DNA of 18,395 nt from Oscillospiraceae bacterium (lineage in GTDB: Bacteria; Bacillota_A; Clostridia; Oscillospirales; Oscillospiraceae). Where the stretch lies: NCBI GenBank assembly GCA_017381835.1, contig JAFOBK010000149.1, forward strand, positions 1 to 18,395. The letters run 5' to 3'. Both the position numbers and the translations under genes were made by a program. The notes under the pieces were generated by a model, which did no database searches, was not told where the DNA came from, and saw only the letters and a list, made by a program, of their open reading frames with translations. This document shows, one piece after another, positions 6,752 through 13,815 of this stretch. Every line of letters begins with the position of its first letter. Positions within the stretch are counted from its first letter, which is position 1.

Positions 6752-6780
6752 ATTATACGATAAGATTTCTTATCTTGCAA
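6752..6780 (-). promoter_or_regulatory. promoter of the ybaK operon with a palindromic spacer
   Basis: Reading the minus strand, TTGCAA (6775-6780), 17 bases and a perfect TATAAT (6752-6757) form a strong vegetative promoter upstream of ybaK. The spacer holds the inverted repeat GATAAG-N4-CTTATC (6759-6774 on the plus strand), which fills nearly all of it and could be a repressor site. The transcript would begin near 6745, with a very short leader of around ten bases. Confidence 0.72.
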
Positions 6781-6833
6781 GAGGAATTATCCCCGAAAAT
6801 GTGGGTAAGCTACAGAAAAAAGGGGGAGATTAT

Positions 6834-7535
6834 ATGGATGAAATGAAAGAAAAGGACGAATTGAGCAAGGAGCAGAATCAAATTCTGGAGTTTGGTTCTC
6901 AGCTAAGTAAAAACAGTAAAAGTAATATCTACACCTTGACGATCATCGGTCAAGTGGAGGGGCACCAGGTGTTACCTGATAATGTTAAGACAACAAAATA
7001 TGAACATGTATTACCTTTGCTTGCCGGTATTGAGGAAAGTGAAGAAATTGATGGATTGCTGCTTCTGCTCAACACAGTTGGCGGGGATATTGAAGCTGGA
7101 CTTGCTATCGCAGAGATGATTGCCGGAATGAAGAAACCTTCCGTTTCTCTGGTTTTGGGTGGTGGACATTCCATTGGTATTCCGCTGGCTGTTTGCACAA
7201 ATAAATCCTTTATCACACCCACAGCCAGCATGACCGTTCACCCGGTACGCATGACCGGTCTTGTTGTTGGTGCACCTCAGACATTTCGCTATTTTCACAG
7301 AATTCAGGATCAAATCGCAGATTTTGTCACAACCAATTCCAATATTACCCGCAAACAGTTTGAAGGATATATGATGGCAACGGGGGAGATGGCTACGGAT
7401 GTTGGTACAATTCTATACGGTAAAGAAGCGGTTTCTTCGGGACTCATTGATGAACTTGGCGGCCTTAGCGATGCGCTGGAAGTACTTCACGAACTGATTA
7501 ATAGCGCCAAGGAAAAGACGAATAGGGAAAAGTAA
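6834..7535 (+). CDS. ClpP-fold serine protease, translocation-enhancing protein (TepA/YmfB) type
   Basis: A 233-residue ClpP/crotonase-fold protein. Candidate catalytic residues are Ser113 in GGGHSIGIPLA, His136 in TASMTVHPVRM, and Asp206 in SGLIDELGG. The strand EEIDGLLLLLNTVGGDIEAGLAIAEMI (about 70-96) is typical of the fold. There is no signal peptide. In B. subtilis the homologue TepA (YmfB) lies just upstream of spoIIIE and has been linked to preprotein translocation; here ftsK/spoIIIE is two genes downstream, which supports the assignment. Start is the ATG at 6834 behind AGGGGGAG (6821-6828); an in-frame GTG at 6801 has no ribosome binding site. Its own promoter was not identified. Confidence 0.87.
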   Translation: MDEMKEKDELSKEQNQILEFGSQLSKNSKSNIYTLTIIGQVEGHQVLPDNVKTTKYEHVLPLLAGIEESEEIDGLLLLLNTVGGDIEAGLAIAEMIAGMKKPSVSLVLGGGHSIGIPLAVCTNKSFITPTASMTVHPVRMTGLVVGAPQTFRYFHRIQDQIADFVTTNSNITRKQFEGYMMATGEMATDVGTILYGKEAVSSGLIDELGGLSDALEVLHELINSAKEKTNREK

Positions 7536-7559
7536 AATATAATACTGGAAATTTTCCCT
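7524..7559 (+). repeat. inverted repeat spanning the tepA-like stop codon
   Basis: AGGGAAAA (7524-7531) and TTTTCCCT (7552-7559) are perfect complements around a 20-base A/T-rich loop that contains the stop codon. A smaller repeat, GGAAA-T-TTTCC (7547-7557), overlaps its right arm. No T-tract follows, so terminator activity is doubtful. Confidence 0.35.
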
Positions 7560-7574
7560 GAGATATGATATTAT
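7546..7574 (+). promoter_or_regulatory. candidate promoter for the uppP-like and ftsK genes
   Basis: TGGAAA (7546-7551), 17 bases, then TATTAT (7569-7574) preceded by TG at 7566-7567, which gives an extended -10 element. The start would be near 7581. The -35 box is a 4 of 6 match, so the extended -10 carries most of the support. Confidence 0.42.
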
Positions 7575-7603
7575 AAAGTGTAAACTTATGGAAAGGAGAC
7601 GGG

Positions 7604-8437
7604 ATGATGAATTTTTTTGAAAGTATCATCTATGGCATTGTGTCTGGTTTGACGGAAATTTTTCCCGTCTCATCCCAGGCAAATCAAATGGTTATGCGTC
7701 AGATTTTTGGCGTTGCCCAAAAGGAACCGATTCGCGACCTTTTGGTACATATTGCTGTTTTAGCAGCTATTCTATTATCATGCCGCGGTCTGTTTGCGAA
7801 GATTCGTAGAGAGCAGGTATTGGCTCACAGAATGCGCCGGAATCCCAGCCAGATTCGTGCGCTCAAAGGTGTCTATGACATGCGCCTTGTTCGCTCTGCT
7901 GCTCCCATTCTGCTGATTGGTTTGCTTGCCAATCTGTTCTTTAAGGATTTTTACCAGAAGCGGACTTTGTTTGCTTTTGTTCTGCTGATTAATGGTGCAC
8001 TTACTTTGGTTCCTACCTACATGCACCAGGGCAACAAGGATGCCAGAGTCATGACAAGTTTGGATGGCATCCTGATTGGATTTGCCGCCGCCTGCTCTGC
8101 GGTTCCCGGTATTTCCAGAAACGGTGCTATTATGTTCATGACCCTGATTCGTGAAGCCGATAAACAAAATGGCGTGATTTGGGCACTGATGCTGTCTGTC
8201 CCTGCTATGGTAGTTTTAGCATTGCTGGACATAATCGCTATTTTTACTGTTGGTGTAGGCTCGGTAACCCTTTTAATTCTGGCGGGTTATTTGGTTTCTG
8301 CGCTGTTTGCCTTTATCGGCGCCTTCATTGGTGTTTCTTTCATCAGAATGCTGATTAGCAGATCCGATTATTCCGTATTTGCTTACTATGATTTTGGACT
8401 GGCACTGCTTTCCTTTGTGCTGTATCTGATTGCGTAA
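7604..8437 (+). CDS. UppP/BacA-like undecaprenyl-diphosphate phosphatase family protein, atypical active site
   Basis: A 277-residue polytopic membrane protein with the two inverted UppP half-motifs: SGLTEIFPVSSQANQ (residues 14-28) and AVPGISRNGAIMF (166-178). UppP/BacA recycles undecaprenyl diphosphate, the lipid carrier for peptidoglycan. Aligned by hand to E. coli BacA, Glu21, Ser26 and Ser27 are kept (Glu18, Ser23, Ser24), but Glu17 is Ser14, His30 is Asn27, and the TG before that His is QA. In the second motif Arg172 is kept, while SGAT has become NGAI. It may therefore be inactive or altered in substrate. AAGGAG (7593-7598) serves ATG at 7604 or the adjacent ATG at 7607 (spacing 5 or 8). 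The ftsK ribosome binding site overlaps its stop codon, so the two are coupled. Confidence 0.8.
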   Translation: MMNFFESIIYGIVSGLTEIFPVSSQANQMVMRQIFGVAQKEPIRDLLVHIAVLAAILLSCRGLFAKIRREQVLAHRMRRNPSQIRALKGVYDMRLVRSAAPILLIGLLANLFFKDFYQKRTLFAFVLLINGALTLVPTYMHQGNKDARVMTSLDGILIGFAAACSAVPGISRNGAIMFMTLIREADKQNGVIWALMLSVPAMVVLALLDIIAIFTVGVGSVTLLILAGYLVSALFAFIGAFIGVSFIRMLISRSDYSVFAYYDFGLALLSFVLYLIA

Positions 8438-8448
8438 GGAGGAAGTTT

Positions 8449-11127
8449 ATGGCGAATAATAAGAAAAAGACCCAGGCGGAAAAGACTGCTTCTGCAGCAA
8501 AAGCTAAGAACAGCAAGTCAGGCAGCAATAAGGAAACTGTAAAGAATCAGCAGACTCCTGAGAGCAAGATTCCTGTTCGGCTGATTTCTTCTGTTGTTTT
8601 ACTGGCATTGGCAGTTCTCTTTACTATTGTTCTGTTTGCGAGTGAAGGTGCATTGCTGAAGGTCTTGGAAAGTATCATTCTCGGCTTTATCGGCCGTACC
8701 GGCTTGGTTGTTTCGATTCCTGTTTTTCTTTATTTGTTCTTTATTCATGCATTCAGCGGAAAAAGACCCATCAAATTCCGTACGGTATGTTTGCTGATTT
8801 TTATTTTTCTGTGTGGCTGCTTGTCCCACTTAAATGATGTTCCCGATCAGCTGCCGAAGTTCTTTCCGCTGATTTCCGGTCTCTATAAAGACGGTGTCAG
8901 CGGTTTGACCGGCGGTGTGTTCTGTGGCCTGGCAGCTGTTGGAATTCACTGGCTCTGCGGCCCGATCCTTTCTTATTTAATTCTCATTCTCGCAGCCATT
9001 GTGATGCTGCTGGGTGGTATGGGCATTACTGTCTCCGGCCTTGTTAAGGCGTATCGGGAGCGGCCCCGTGCAGATTGGGAAGATGAGGATGAAGAGATTC
9101 CTGAAGAGCCTTCTGCCGCTGTTGTTAATCATTTTGCTAATAAGCGCATTGAGCATTTAGAGCAGAAGCGCCAGCGTGAAGCTGAGCGTGCTGCACTTGC
9201 GCAGGCTGAAGCAGAGCGCATGGCGCTGGAAACTGCCTCACAGCCCAAAACAAAGGCTGAGGATATCATGATCCAGATTGGTCGGGATGTAGAAGATCCC
9301 GTTGCAGCTTCCGGTAGCAAAGCCGAAGTGGATGTGGAAGATGAGATCCTTCCCATTATCGTAAAAAAAGATGAGGAGGCAATAGAACCCATTGTTGTTG
9401 AGCCTCTTGTAATGCCTCCCTTTGCACAGAGAGAGCCTGTTGTGATCCCAAAACCTGCCACAGAAATGATGGTTGATGCTTCTGCTGCCCCGAAAAAGGA
9501 GAGCGGAAAGCGGCCAAAGCGTGCGCATCAGGAGGCAGAGGAAACTGCAGCCCAGGTTGCTGCAGAAATCGAGCAGGGTCAGGCTGAGAAAAAGTCGGAG
9601 TACTGTTATCCTCCCATTGATCTTCTGAAGCTGCCCGGCAATGGCATCACCGACGGCACTGCAGAAATGCGGGAAAATACCCGCCGTCTTAATGAAGCCT
9701 TGGCAAGTTTTAAGATTGATGCTCATATTATTAATGTAACCCGGGGTCCCAGTGTGACCCGTTACGAAGTGGAACTGGCCAAGGGAGTCCGCTTAAGCAA
9801 GCTGACAACTGCTGCGGATGATCTTGCTTTGAACCTTGGTGCTACCGGCGTGCGTATTGCTCCAATTCCGGACCGTGTTTCTGTGGTCGGCATTGAAGTT
9901 CCTAACCGTGCGGTTAATACGGTTTCTCTGCGTGAAGTTATTGACTCCAACGAATTTGGTGGCGCAAAGTCCAAATCCTCTTTTGCAGTTGGTAAGGATA
10001 TCGGTGGCAAGTGCATCGTTGGCAATATCGCAAAGCTTCCCCATATGCTGATTGCCGGTACTACCGGTTCGGGTAAGTCTGTTTGTATGAACTCTATCAT
10101 TATCTCCTTGCTCTATAAGGCAAGTCCTGATGATGTAAAGCTGATCATGGTTGACCCCAAGATGGTGGAACTGGGTATTTACAACGGCATTCCCCATCTT
10201 TTGATCCCCGTTGTTACGGATCCTAAGAAAGCAGCCGGCTCTTTGCAGTGGGCAGTTACGGAAATGCTGCGCCGCTATAAGGCAATGTCTGACGCAGGCG
10301 TCCGCGATCTGGAGTCTTATAACAGCATTGTTGAGAATGAAGAGGAAGGCAAGCGCCTGCCTCAGGTGGTTGTGATCATTGATGAGCTGGCTGACCTGAT
10401 GCTGGTTGCGGCAAAAGAGGTGGAAGAATCCATTTGCCGCATTGCACAGATGGGGCGTGCGGCCGGTATTCACTTGATTATTGCTACACAGCGACCTTCT
10501 GCTGATGTTATCACCGGTCTGATGAAGGCAAATATTCCTTCCCGTATTGCATTTGCTGTTGCGTCTGCAATGGAGTCCCGGATTATCCTGGATACACAGG
10601 GCGCTGAAAAGCTGGTTGGCAAGGGTGACATGCTCTATGCACCCATTGGCTGCGGAAAACCGAAGCGCGTACAGGGCTGCTTTGTCAGTGATCCGGAGGT
10701 GGAAGCTGTTGCAAGCTATGTGAAGACAAACTTTGCTACGGACTACGATCAGGATGTGATGCAGGAGATCGAGCGCAAAGCAGAACAGACCGGCAACAGT
10801 AAGCCTGCTGCAGTATCTGAACCGGAACCTACCGGTGATGAGATGTATCAGGATGAAATGCTGCCTGCTGCCGTGGATGTAATTTTGGAAACAAAGCAGG
10901 CATCTGTTTCTATGCTTCAGCGCAGATTGAAGCTGGGTTATGCCCGCGCTGCAAGAATCGTGGATGAGATGGAAGAAAAGGGGATTGTTGGTCCTTTCCA
11001 GGGCAGCAAACCCAGAGAAATTCTGATTACACAAGAGCAGTGGGAGACAATGCGCTCCGGAAGCGTGGATCAGATGGAATTTGATGATCTTTCCATGGAT
11101 GACATGGAAGAATCGGAAGATTTCTAA
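8449..11127 (+). CDS. ftsK: DNA translocase FtsK/SpoIIIE
   Basis: An 892-residue hexameric DNA pump. After a Lys-rich start come four to five membrane segments (about 45-64, 84-102, 111-124, 151-197). An acidic linker with a Lys/Glu/Ala-rich, probably coiled-coil stretch follows (about 226-262), then the alpha/beta motor domain with Walker A GTTGSGKS (537-544) and Walker B VVVIIDE (640-646), and the gamma DNA-recognition winged helix at the C terminus (about 802-870, DVILETKQASVSMLQRRLKLGY). It moves chromosomal DNA through the division or sporulation septum. AAGGAGG overlaps the upstream stop codon. Closeness to the tepA-like gene resembles the B. subtilis spoIIIE locus, so a sporulation role is likely; whether this is the only FtsK in the genome is unknown. 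Confidence 0.95.
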   Translation: MANNKKKTQAEKTASAAKAKNSKSGSNKETVKNQQTPESKIPVRLISSVVLLALAVLFTIVLFASEGALLKVLESIILGFIGRTGLVVSIPVFLYLFFIHAFSGKRPIKFRTVCLLIFIFLCGCLSHLNDVPDQLPKFFPLISGLYKDGVSGLTGGVFCGLAAVGIHWLCGPILSYLILILAAIVMLLGGMGITVSGLVKAYRERPRADWEDEDEEIPEEPSAAVVNHFANKRIEHLEQKRQREAERAALAQAEAERMALETASQPKTKAEDIMIQIGRDVEDPVAASGSKAEVDVEDEILPIIVKKDEEAIEPIVVEPLVMPPFAQREPVVIPKPATEMMVDASAAPKKESGKRPKRAHQEAEETAAQVAAEIEQGQAEKKSEYCYPPIDLLKLPGNGITDGTAEMRENTRRLNEALASFKIDAHIINVTRGPSVTRYEVELAKGVRLSKLTTAADDLALNLGATGVRIAPIPDRVSVVGIEVPNRAVNTVSLREVIDSNEFGGAKSKSSFAVGKDIGGKCIVGNIAKLPHMLIAGTTGSGKSVCMNSIIISLLYKASPDDVKLIMVDPKMVELGIYNGIPHLLIPVVTDPKKAAGSLQWAVTEMLRRYKAMSDAGVRDLESYNSIVENEEEGKRLPQVVVIIDELADLMLVAAKEVEESICRIAQMGRAAGIHLIIATQRPSADVITGLMKANIPSRIAFAVASAMESRIILDTQGAEKLVGKGDMLYAPIGCGKPKRVQGCFVSDPEVEAVASYVKTNFATDYDQDVMQEIERKAEQTGNSKPAAVSEPEPTGDEMYQDEMLPAAVDVILETKQASVSMLQRRLKLGYARAARIVDEMEEKGIVGPFQGSKPREILITQEQWETMRSGSVDQMEFDDLSMDDMEESEDF

Positions 11128-11171
11128 GTAAGCATATCGGAGAAATCCGTTTGCAATAAATATGCATCGCA

Positions 11172-11185
11172 TCCGGACGTCCGGA
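11172..11185 (+). promoter_or_regulatory. 14-bp perfect palindrome upstream of the ECF S gene
   Basis: TCCGGACGTCCGGA is its own reverse complement and lies 8 bases before the AAGGAGG (11194-11200) of the transporter gene. It has no loop and no T-tract, so a protein-binding site fits better than a terminator. A small hairpin, CGGA-GAAA-TCCG (11138-11149), sits between it and the ftsK stop. Confidence 0.45.
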
Positions 11186-11207
11186 GCGACAGCAAGGAGG
11201 ATTTATT

Positions 11208-11771
11208 ATGAATAAGACGAAGACTATGGTTGGAGTCGGACTGTTTACAGCAATTGTTGTTGTACTTCAGTTTTTGGGCGGTGGAATCCGGTTTGGTATT
11301 TTTTCCATTTCTTTGGTTCTGTTGCCTATCGTTGTAGGTTCTGCCATTTACGGATGGCAGGCAGGTGCATGGTTAGGATGCGCATTTGGTATTACGGTGC
11401 TTTTGTCCGGTGATGCCAATGCATTTATGATCGTGGATCCCTTGGCTACAGTACTGGTTGTTTTGGTGAAAGGTACGCTCTGCGGCCTTATTGCCGGTCT
11501 TGTGTACAAGCTTTGCGCGAAAGTCAATAGAGTACTTGCTGTGGTTGCAGCCGGTATTGCCTGCCCGGTAGTAAACACCGGTGTGTTTCTTTTGGGCTGC
11601 CAGTTTTTCTTCCTGCCTACGATTTCTGAATGGGCAGCGATGTATGGCTATGAGAATGCCGGTACCTACATGATTTTAGGCTTGGCAGGTATTAACTTCC
11701 TGATCGAGCTTGGTACTAATATTGTTTTGGCACCTGTTATTACACAGCTCATTAGAATGGGCAGAAAATAA
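11208..11771 (+). CDS. ECF transporter S component (substrate unknown)
   Basis: A 187-residue, very hydrophobic protein with about six membrane segments, beginning TKTMVGVGLFTAIVVVLQF. The layout matches the substrate-binding S subunits of energy-coupling factor vitamin transporters: small size, five to six helices, a GxxxGxxxG-like stretch (AIYGWQAGAWLGCAFG) and acidic/Asn residues in loops. These subunits share a T subunit and two ATPases encoded elsewhere, and none are in the window. No riboswitch is recognisable in the 80-base upstream region, so the vitamin cannot be named. AAGGAGG (11194-11200) precedes the ATG. It ends in a strong terminator. Confidence 0.8.
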   Translation: MNKTKTMVGVGLFTAIVVVLQFLGGGIRFGIFSISLVLLPIVVGSAIYGWQAGAWLGCAFGITVLLSGDANAFMIVDPLATVLVVLVKGTLCGLIAGLVYKLCAKVNRVLAVVAAGIACPVVNTGVFLLGCQFFFLPTISEWAAMYGYENAGTYMILGLAGINFLIELGTNIVLAPVITQLIRMGRK

Positions 11772-11781
11772 TAGAAACATT

Positions 11782-11815
11782 AAAAAAGCTGACAGCAAAC
11801 GCTGTCAGCTTTTTT
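11782..11815 (+). terminator. strong intrinsic terminator after the ECF S gene
   Basis: GCTGACAGC (11788-11796) and GCTGTCAGC (11801-11809) pair perfectly around AAAC. The stem is flanked by an A6 run before and a T6 run after it (TTTTTTC), so it can act in both directions. It isolates the ftsK/ECF unit from the spoIIIA operon. Confidence 0.95.
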
Positions 11816-11819
11816 CTTT

Positions 11820-11847
11820 GCATATTTCCTGCATGTCCACATAAGGT
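11820..11847 (+). promoter_or_regulatory. candidate sigma-E promoter of the spoIIIA operon
   Basis: GCATATT (11820-11826) fits the B. subtilis sigma-E -35 consensus KMATATT fully. CATAAGGT (11840-11847) matches CATACAnT at 5 of the 7 defined positions. The 13-base spacer is one shorter than usual. The spoIIIA operon is sigma-E dependent in B. subtilis. The start would fall close to the ribosome binding site, giving a leader of only about 12 nt, which weakens the call. Confidence 0.42.
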
Positions 11848-11865
11848 TAAGCAGGAGTGATGCAA

Positions 11866-12720
11866 ATGAAATGTGCTTGGCAGGCATACTTACAAATATT
11901 GCCGCTTTGGATGCGCAAAAAAGTGGATAACCTGGGTCGTGATTCCTTGCAGGAATTACGACTACGTGTGGATAGACCTCCGGAACTGGTATTGGGCGGA
12001 TGTAACCAATACTTAGAAAGAAACGTGGATCCGGATGATCTGCGGTATTGCATGAATGCTGCTTCCCAATATTCCCCCTGGGCATCTGCTTCTGTTTCGA
12101 AAGGCTTTATTACAGCCCCTGGCGGACACCGGATCGGTATTTGCGGCGATGCAGCAATTATTGGAGATAAAATCAGCACAATTTCTGCGGTATCGTCTTT
12201 GTGCATCCGTGTTGCGAGAGATTTCCCTGGGATAGCCTTAAAGGCATCAATGCTATCGGGATCTATACTTGTGATCGGAAGTCCCGGTACTGGTAAGACA
12301 ACACTCCTTCGGGATCTAGCCAGGCAGAAATCGAATCTGGGATGTGGCGCCGTTGCTGTGGTGGACGAGCGACGAGAACTGTTTCCATCATCTGATGGCA
12401 CATTCTGTTTTTCGGTAGGGAAGGGAACGGATGTTCTCTCAGGCGCAGGGAAAGCAGCAGGAATTGATATGCTGATCAGGACGATGAATCCACGCTGGCT
12501 TGTGATGGATGAAATTACAGCACCGGAGGACTGTATGGCATTACTCCATGCAGGGTGGTGCGGAGTTTCAATATTAGCATCAGCACATGGAGAAAATCTA
12601 GATGATTTCAGGACAAGACCGGTATACAAGCCACTGGTTGAAGGCCGGTTATTTTCCTATTGCATTGTTATGCAGGCGGACAAGACTTGGAGACTGGAAA
12701 GGATGAACGAATGCAGATAA
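11866..12720 (+). CDS. spoIIIAA: stage III sporulation protein AA, secretion-type ATPase
   Basis: A 284-residue cytosolic ATPase related to type II/IV secretion ATPases. It has Walker A GSPGTGKT (138-145), the Walker B-like strand VAVVDERRELFPSS, and the segment RWLVMDEITAPEDC. An RVDRPPELVLGG N-terminal motif is typical of SpoIIIAA. It powers or assembles the SpoIIIA-SpoIIQ channel between mother cell and forespore. Three starts are possible (GTG 11857, ATG 11860, ATG 11866). ATG 11866 is preferred because AGGAG (11853-11857) is then eight bases away. It overlaps spoIIIAB by 10 bases. Confidence 0.95.
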   Translation: MKCAWQAYLQILPLWMRKKVDNLGRDSLQELRLRVDRPPELVLGGCNQYLERNVDPDDLRYCMNAASQYSPWASASVSKGFITAPGGHRIGICGDAAIIGDKISTISAVSSLCIRVARDFPGIALKASMLSGSILVIGSPGTGKTTLLRDLARQKSNLGCGAVAVVDERRELFPSSDGTFCFSVGKGTDVLSGAGKAAGIDMLIRTMNPRWLVMDEITAPEDCMALLHAGWCGVSILASAHGENLDDFRTRPVYKPLVEGRLFSYCIVMQADKTWRLERMNECR

Positions 12721-13223
12721 GACTGTTTGGTGCGCTATGTATTGTTGTCGGAGGCGGTGGATTTGGCTTTTTGATGGCAAGCAACCATAAGAAAACCATT
12801 CACATGCTGAAGGAATTGATATCTATCTTGGAAATTATGGAGTGTGAACTCAAATACCGATGCACACCCCTGCCGCAGCTGTGTCGATATGCAGTGCGTA
12901 ATAGGTACACTTTGATTGGAAATCTATTCTCACAGTTGGCAGATGAGCTGGATTCGCAGATTTCTCCGGATACCGAACGATGCATGGCAGCTGTTTTGGA
13001 AAGAAACAGCAATTTAGATAAGCATCTACAGAAAATCCTTGAAGAGCTAGGTATGAACATTGGAAGATTTAATCTTGACGGACAATTACGGGGATTAGAG
13101 TACACAAAGGCGACTTGTTATCACCATCTGAAGGAACTAGAACATAACAAGGATCATCGGCTTCGGAGCTACCAAACGCTCGGATTATGTGCCGGAACAG
13201 CCCTTGCGATTCTGTTAATTTGA
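12711..13223 (+). CDS. spoIIIAB: stage III sporulation protein AB
   Basis: A 170-residue protein with an N-terminal membrane segment (about 5-22, FGALCIVVGGGGFGFLMA), a helical GspF-like middle, and a C-terminal membrane segment (about 157-170). Length equals that of B. subtilis SpoIIIAB (about 171). The motif HMLKELISILEIMECELKYRCTPLP is characteristic. The start is inside the end of spoIIIAA, with AAAGGA (12698-12703) seven to eight bases upstream. An in-frame upstream ATG at 12660 would lie deep in spoIIIAA and is not needed. It is part of the forespore channel's membrane platform. Confidence 0.93.
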   Translation: MQIRLFGALCIVVGGGGFGFLMASNHKKTIHMLKELISILEIMECELKYRCTPLPQLCRYAVRNRYTLIGNLFSQLADELDSQISPDTERCMAAVLERNSNLDKHLQKILEELGMNIGRFNLDGQLRGLEYTKATCYHHLKELEHNKDHRLRSYQTLGLCAGTALAILLI

Positions 13224-13225
13224 AT

Positions 13226-13420
13226 ATGGAAATTGATTTAATTTTTAAAATAGCAGCGATTGGCATCATTGTTTCCATTCTGAATCAGGTGTTATCACGC
13301 TCTGGCAGAGAGGAGCAGGCGACCATGACAACACTAACAGGTCTTGTGGTGGTATTGATGATTGTGGCAGAGAAAATAGCAGAATTATTTGACCTTGTAA
13401 AGGTGTTGTTTGGGCTTTGA
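13226..13420 (+). CDS. spoIIIAC: stage III sporulation protein AC
   Basis: A 64-residue membrane protein with two hydrophobic segments (about 4-18 and 32-48) joined by a loop SRSGREEQATMTT, as in B. subtilis SpoIIIAC (68 residues). The ATG at 13226 lies two bases after the spoIIIAB stop, and I see no good Shine-Dalgarno site, so it is probably translated by coupling. Its stop overlaps the spoIIIAD start. Confidence 0.93.
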   Translation: MEIDLIFKIAAIGIIVSILNQVLSRSGREEQATMTTLTGLVVVLMIVAEKIAELFDLVKVLFGL

Positions 13421-13815
13421 TAGAGATTTTCCTAAAGGTGTCTGCCGGTGTCTTAATCACGGCCATTCTAAGCCTTGTTATATCCGGCCGGAGCAAAGAT
13501 ATATCCCTTCTGTTGTCGATCTTTGTTTGTTGTATTTCTCTTTTAGCTGTTGCTTCTTATCTGAAACCAGTCTTGGATTTCGCGCAAAAACTGGTCGCCA
13601 TTGGCAATTTGGACGATGGATACCTGCAATTACTTTGTAAGGTGGTGGGAATAGGGCTGATTTCTCATGTATCTGTGCTGATCTGTCAGGATTCCGGAAA
13701 CCAAACCCTTGCAAAAGTACTGCAAATTGTGACGACTATGGTACTTCTTTGCATGTGTGTGCCACTTTTGGAGGAAATACTAATGTTAGTTCAGAAGATT
13801 CTAGGTGAGCTATGA
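13417..13815 (+). CDS. spoIIIAD: stage III sporulation protein AD
   Basis: A 132-residue polytopic membrane protein (B. subtilis about 133) with three to four hydrophobic segments, starting MIEIFLKVSAGVLITAILSLVI and containing LCKVVGIGLISHVSVLICQDSGNQTLA, a conserved SpoIIIAD stretch. The start codon is TTG (13417), sharing TTGA with the spoIIIAC stop. AAAGGTG (13399-13405) is a weak ribosome binding site 11 bases upstream. The rare start and weak site suggest low, coupled translation. Confidence 0.93.
   Translation: MIEIFLKVSAGVLITAILSLVISGRSKDISLLLSIFVCCISLLAVASYLKPVLDFAQKLVAIGNLDDGYLQLLCKVVGIGLISHVSVLICQDSGNQTLAKVLQIVTTMVLLCMCVPLLEEILMLVQKILGEL

Noticed and set aside
9793..11172. A very long open frame on the minus strand opposite ftsK (about 460 codons)
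   Set aside because: It has no recognisable domain, its composition (His, Cys, Asn, Arg-rich) is that of a reverse-complement shadow, and it lies fully opposite the conserved FtsK motor. It arises from the codon bias of the real gene.
11208..11771. Riboswitch upstream of the ECF S component
   Set aside because: The gap from the ftsK stop is only 80 bases and shows no recognisable thiamine, riboflavin, cobalamin, biotin-type or queuosine element, only a short hairpin and a palindrome.
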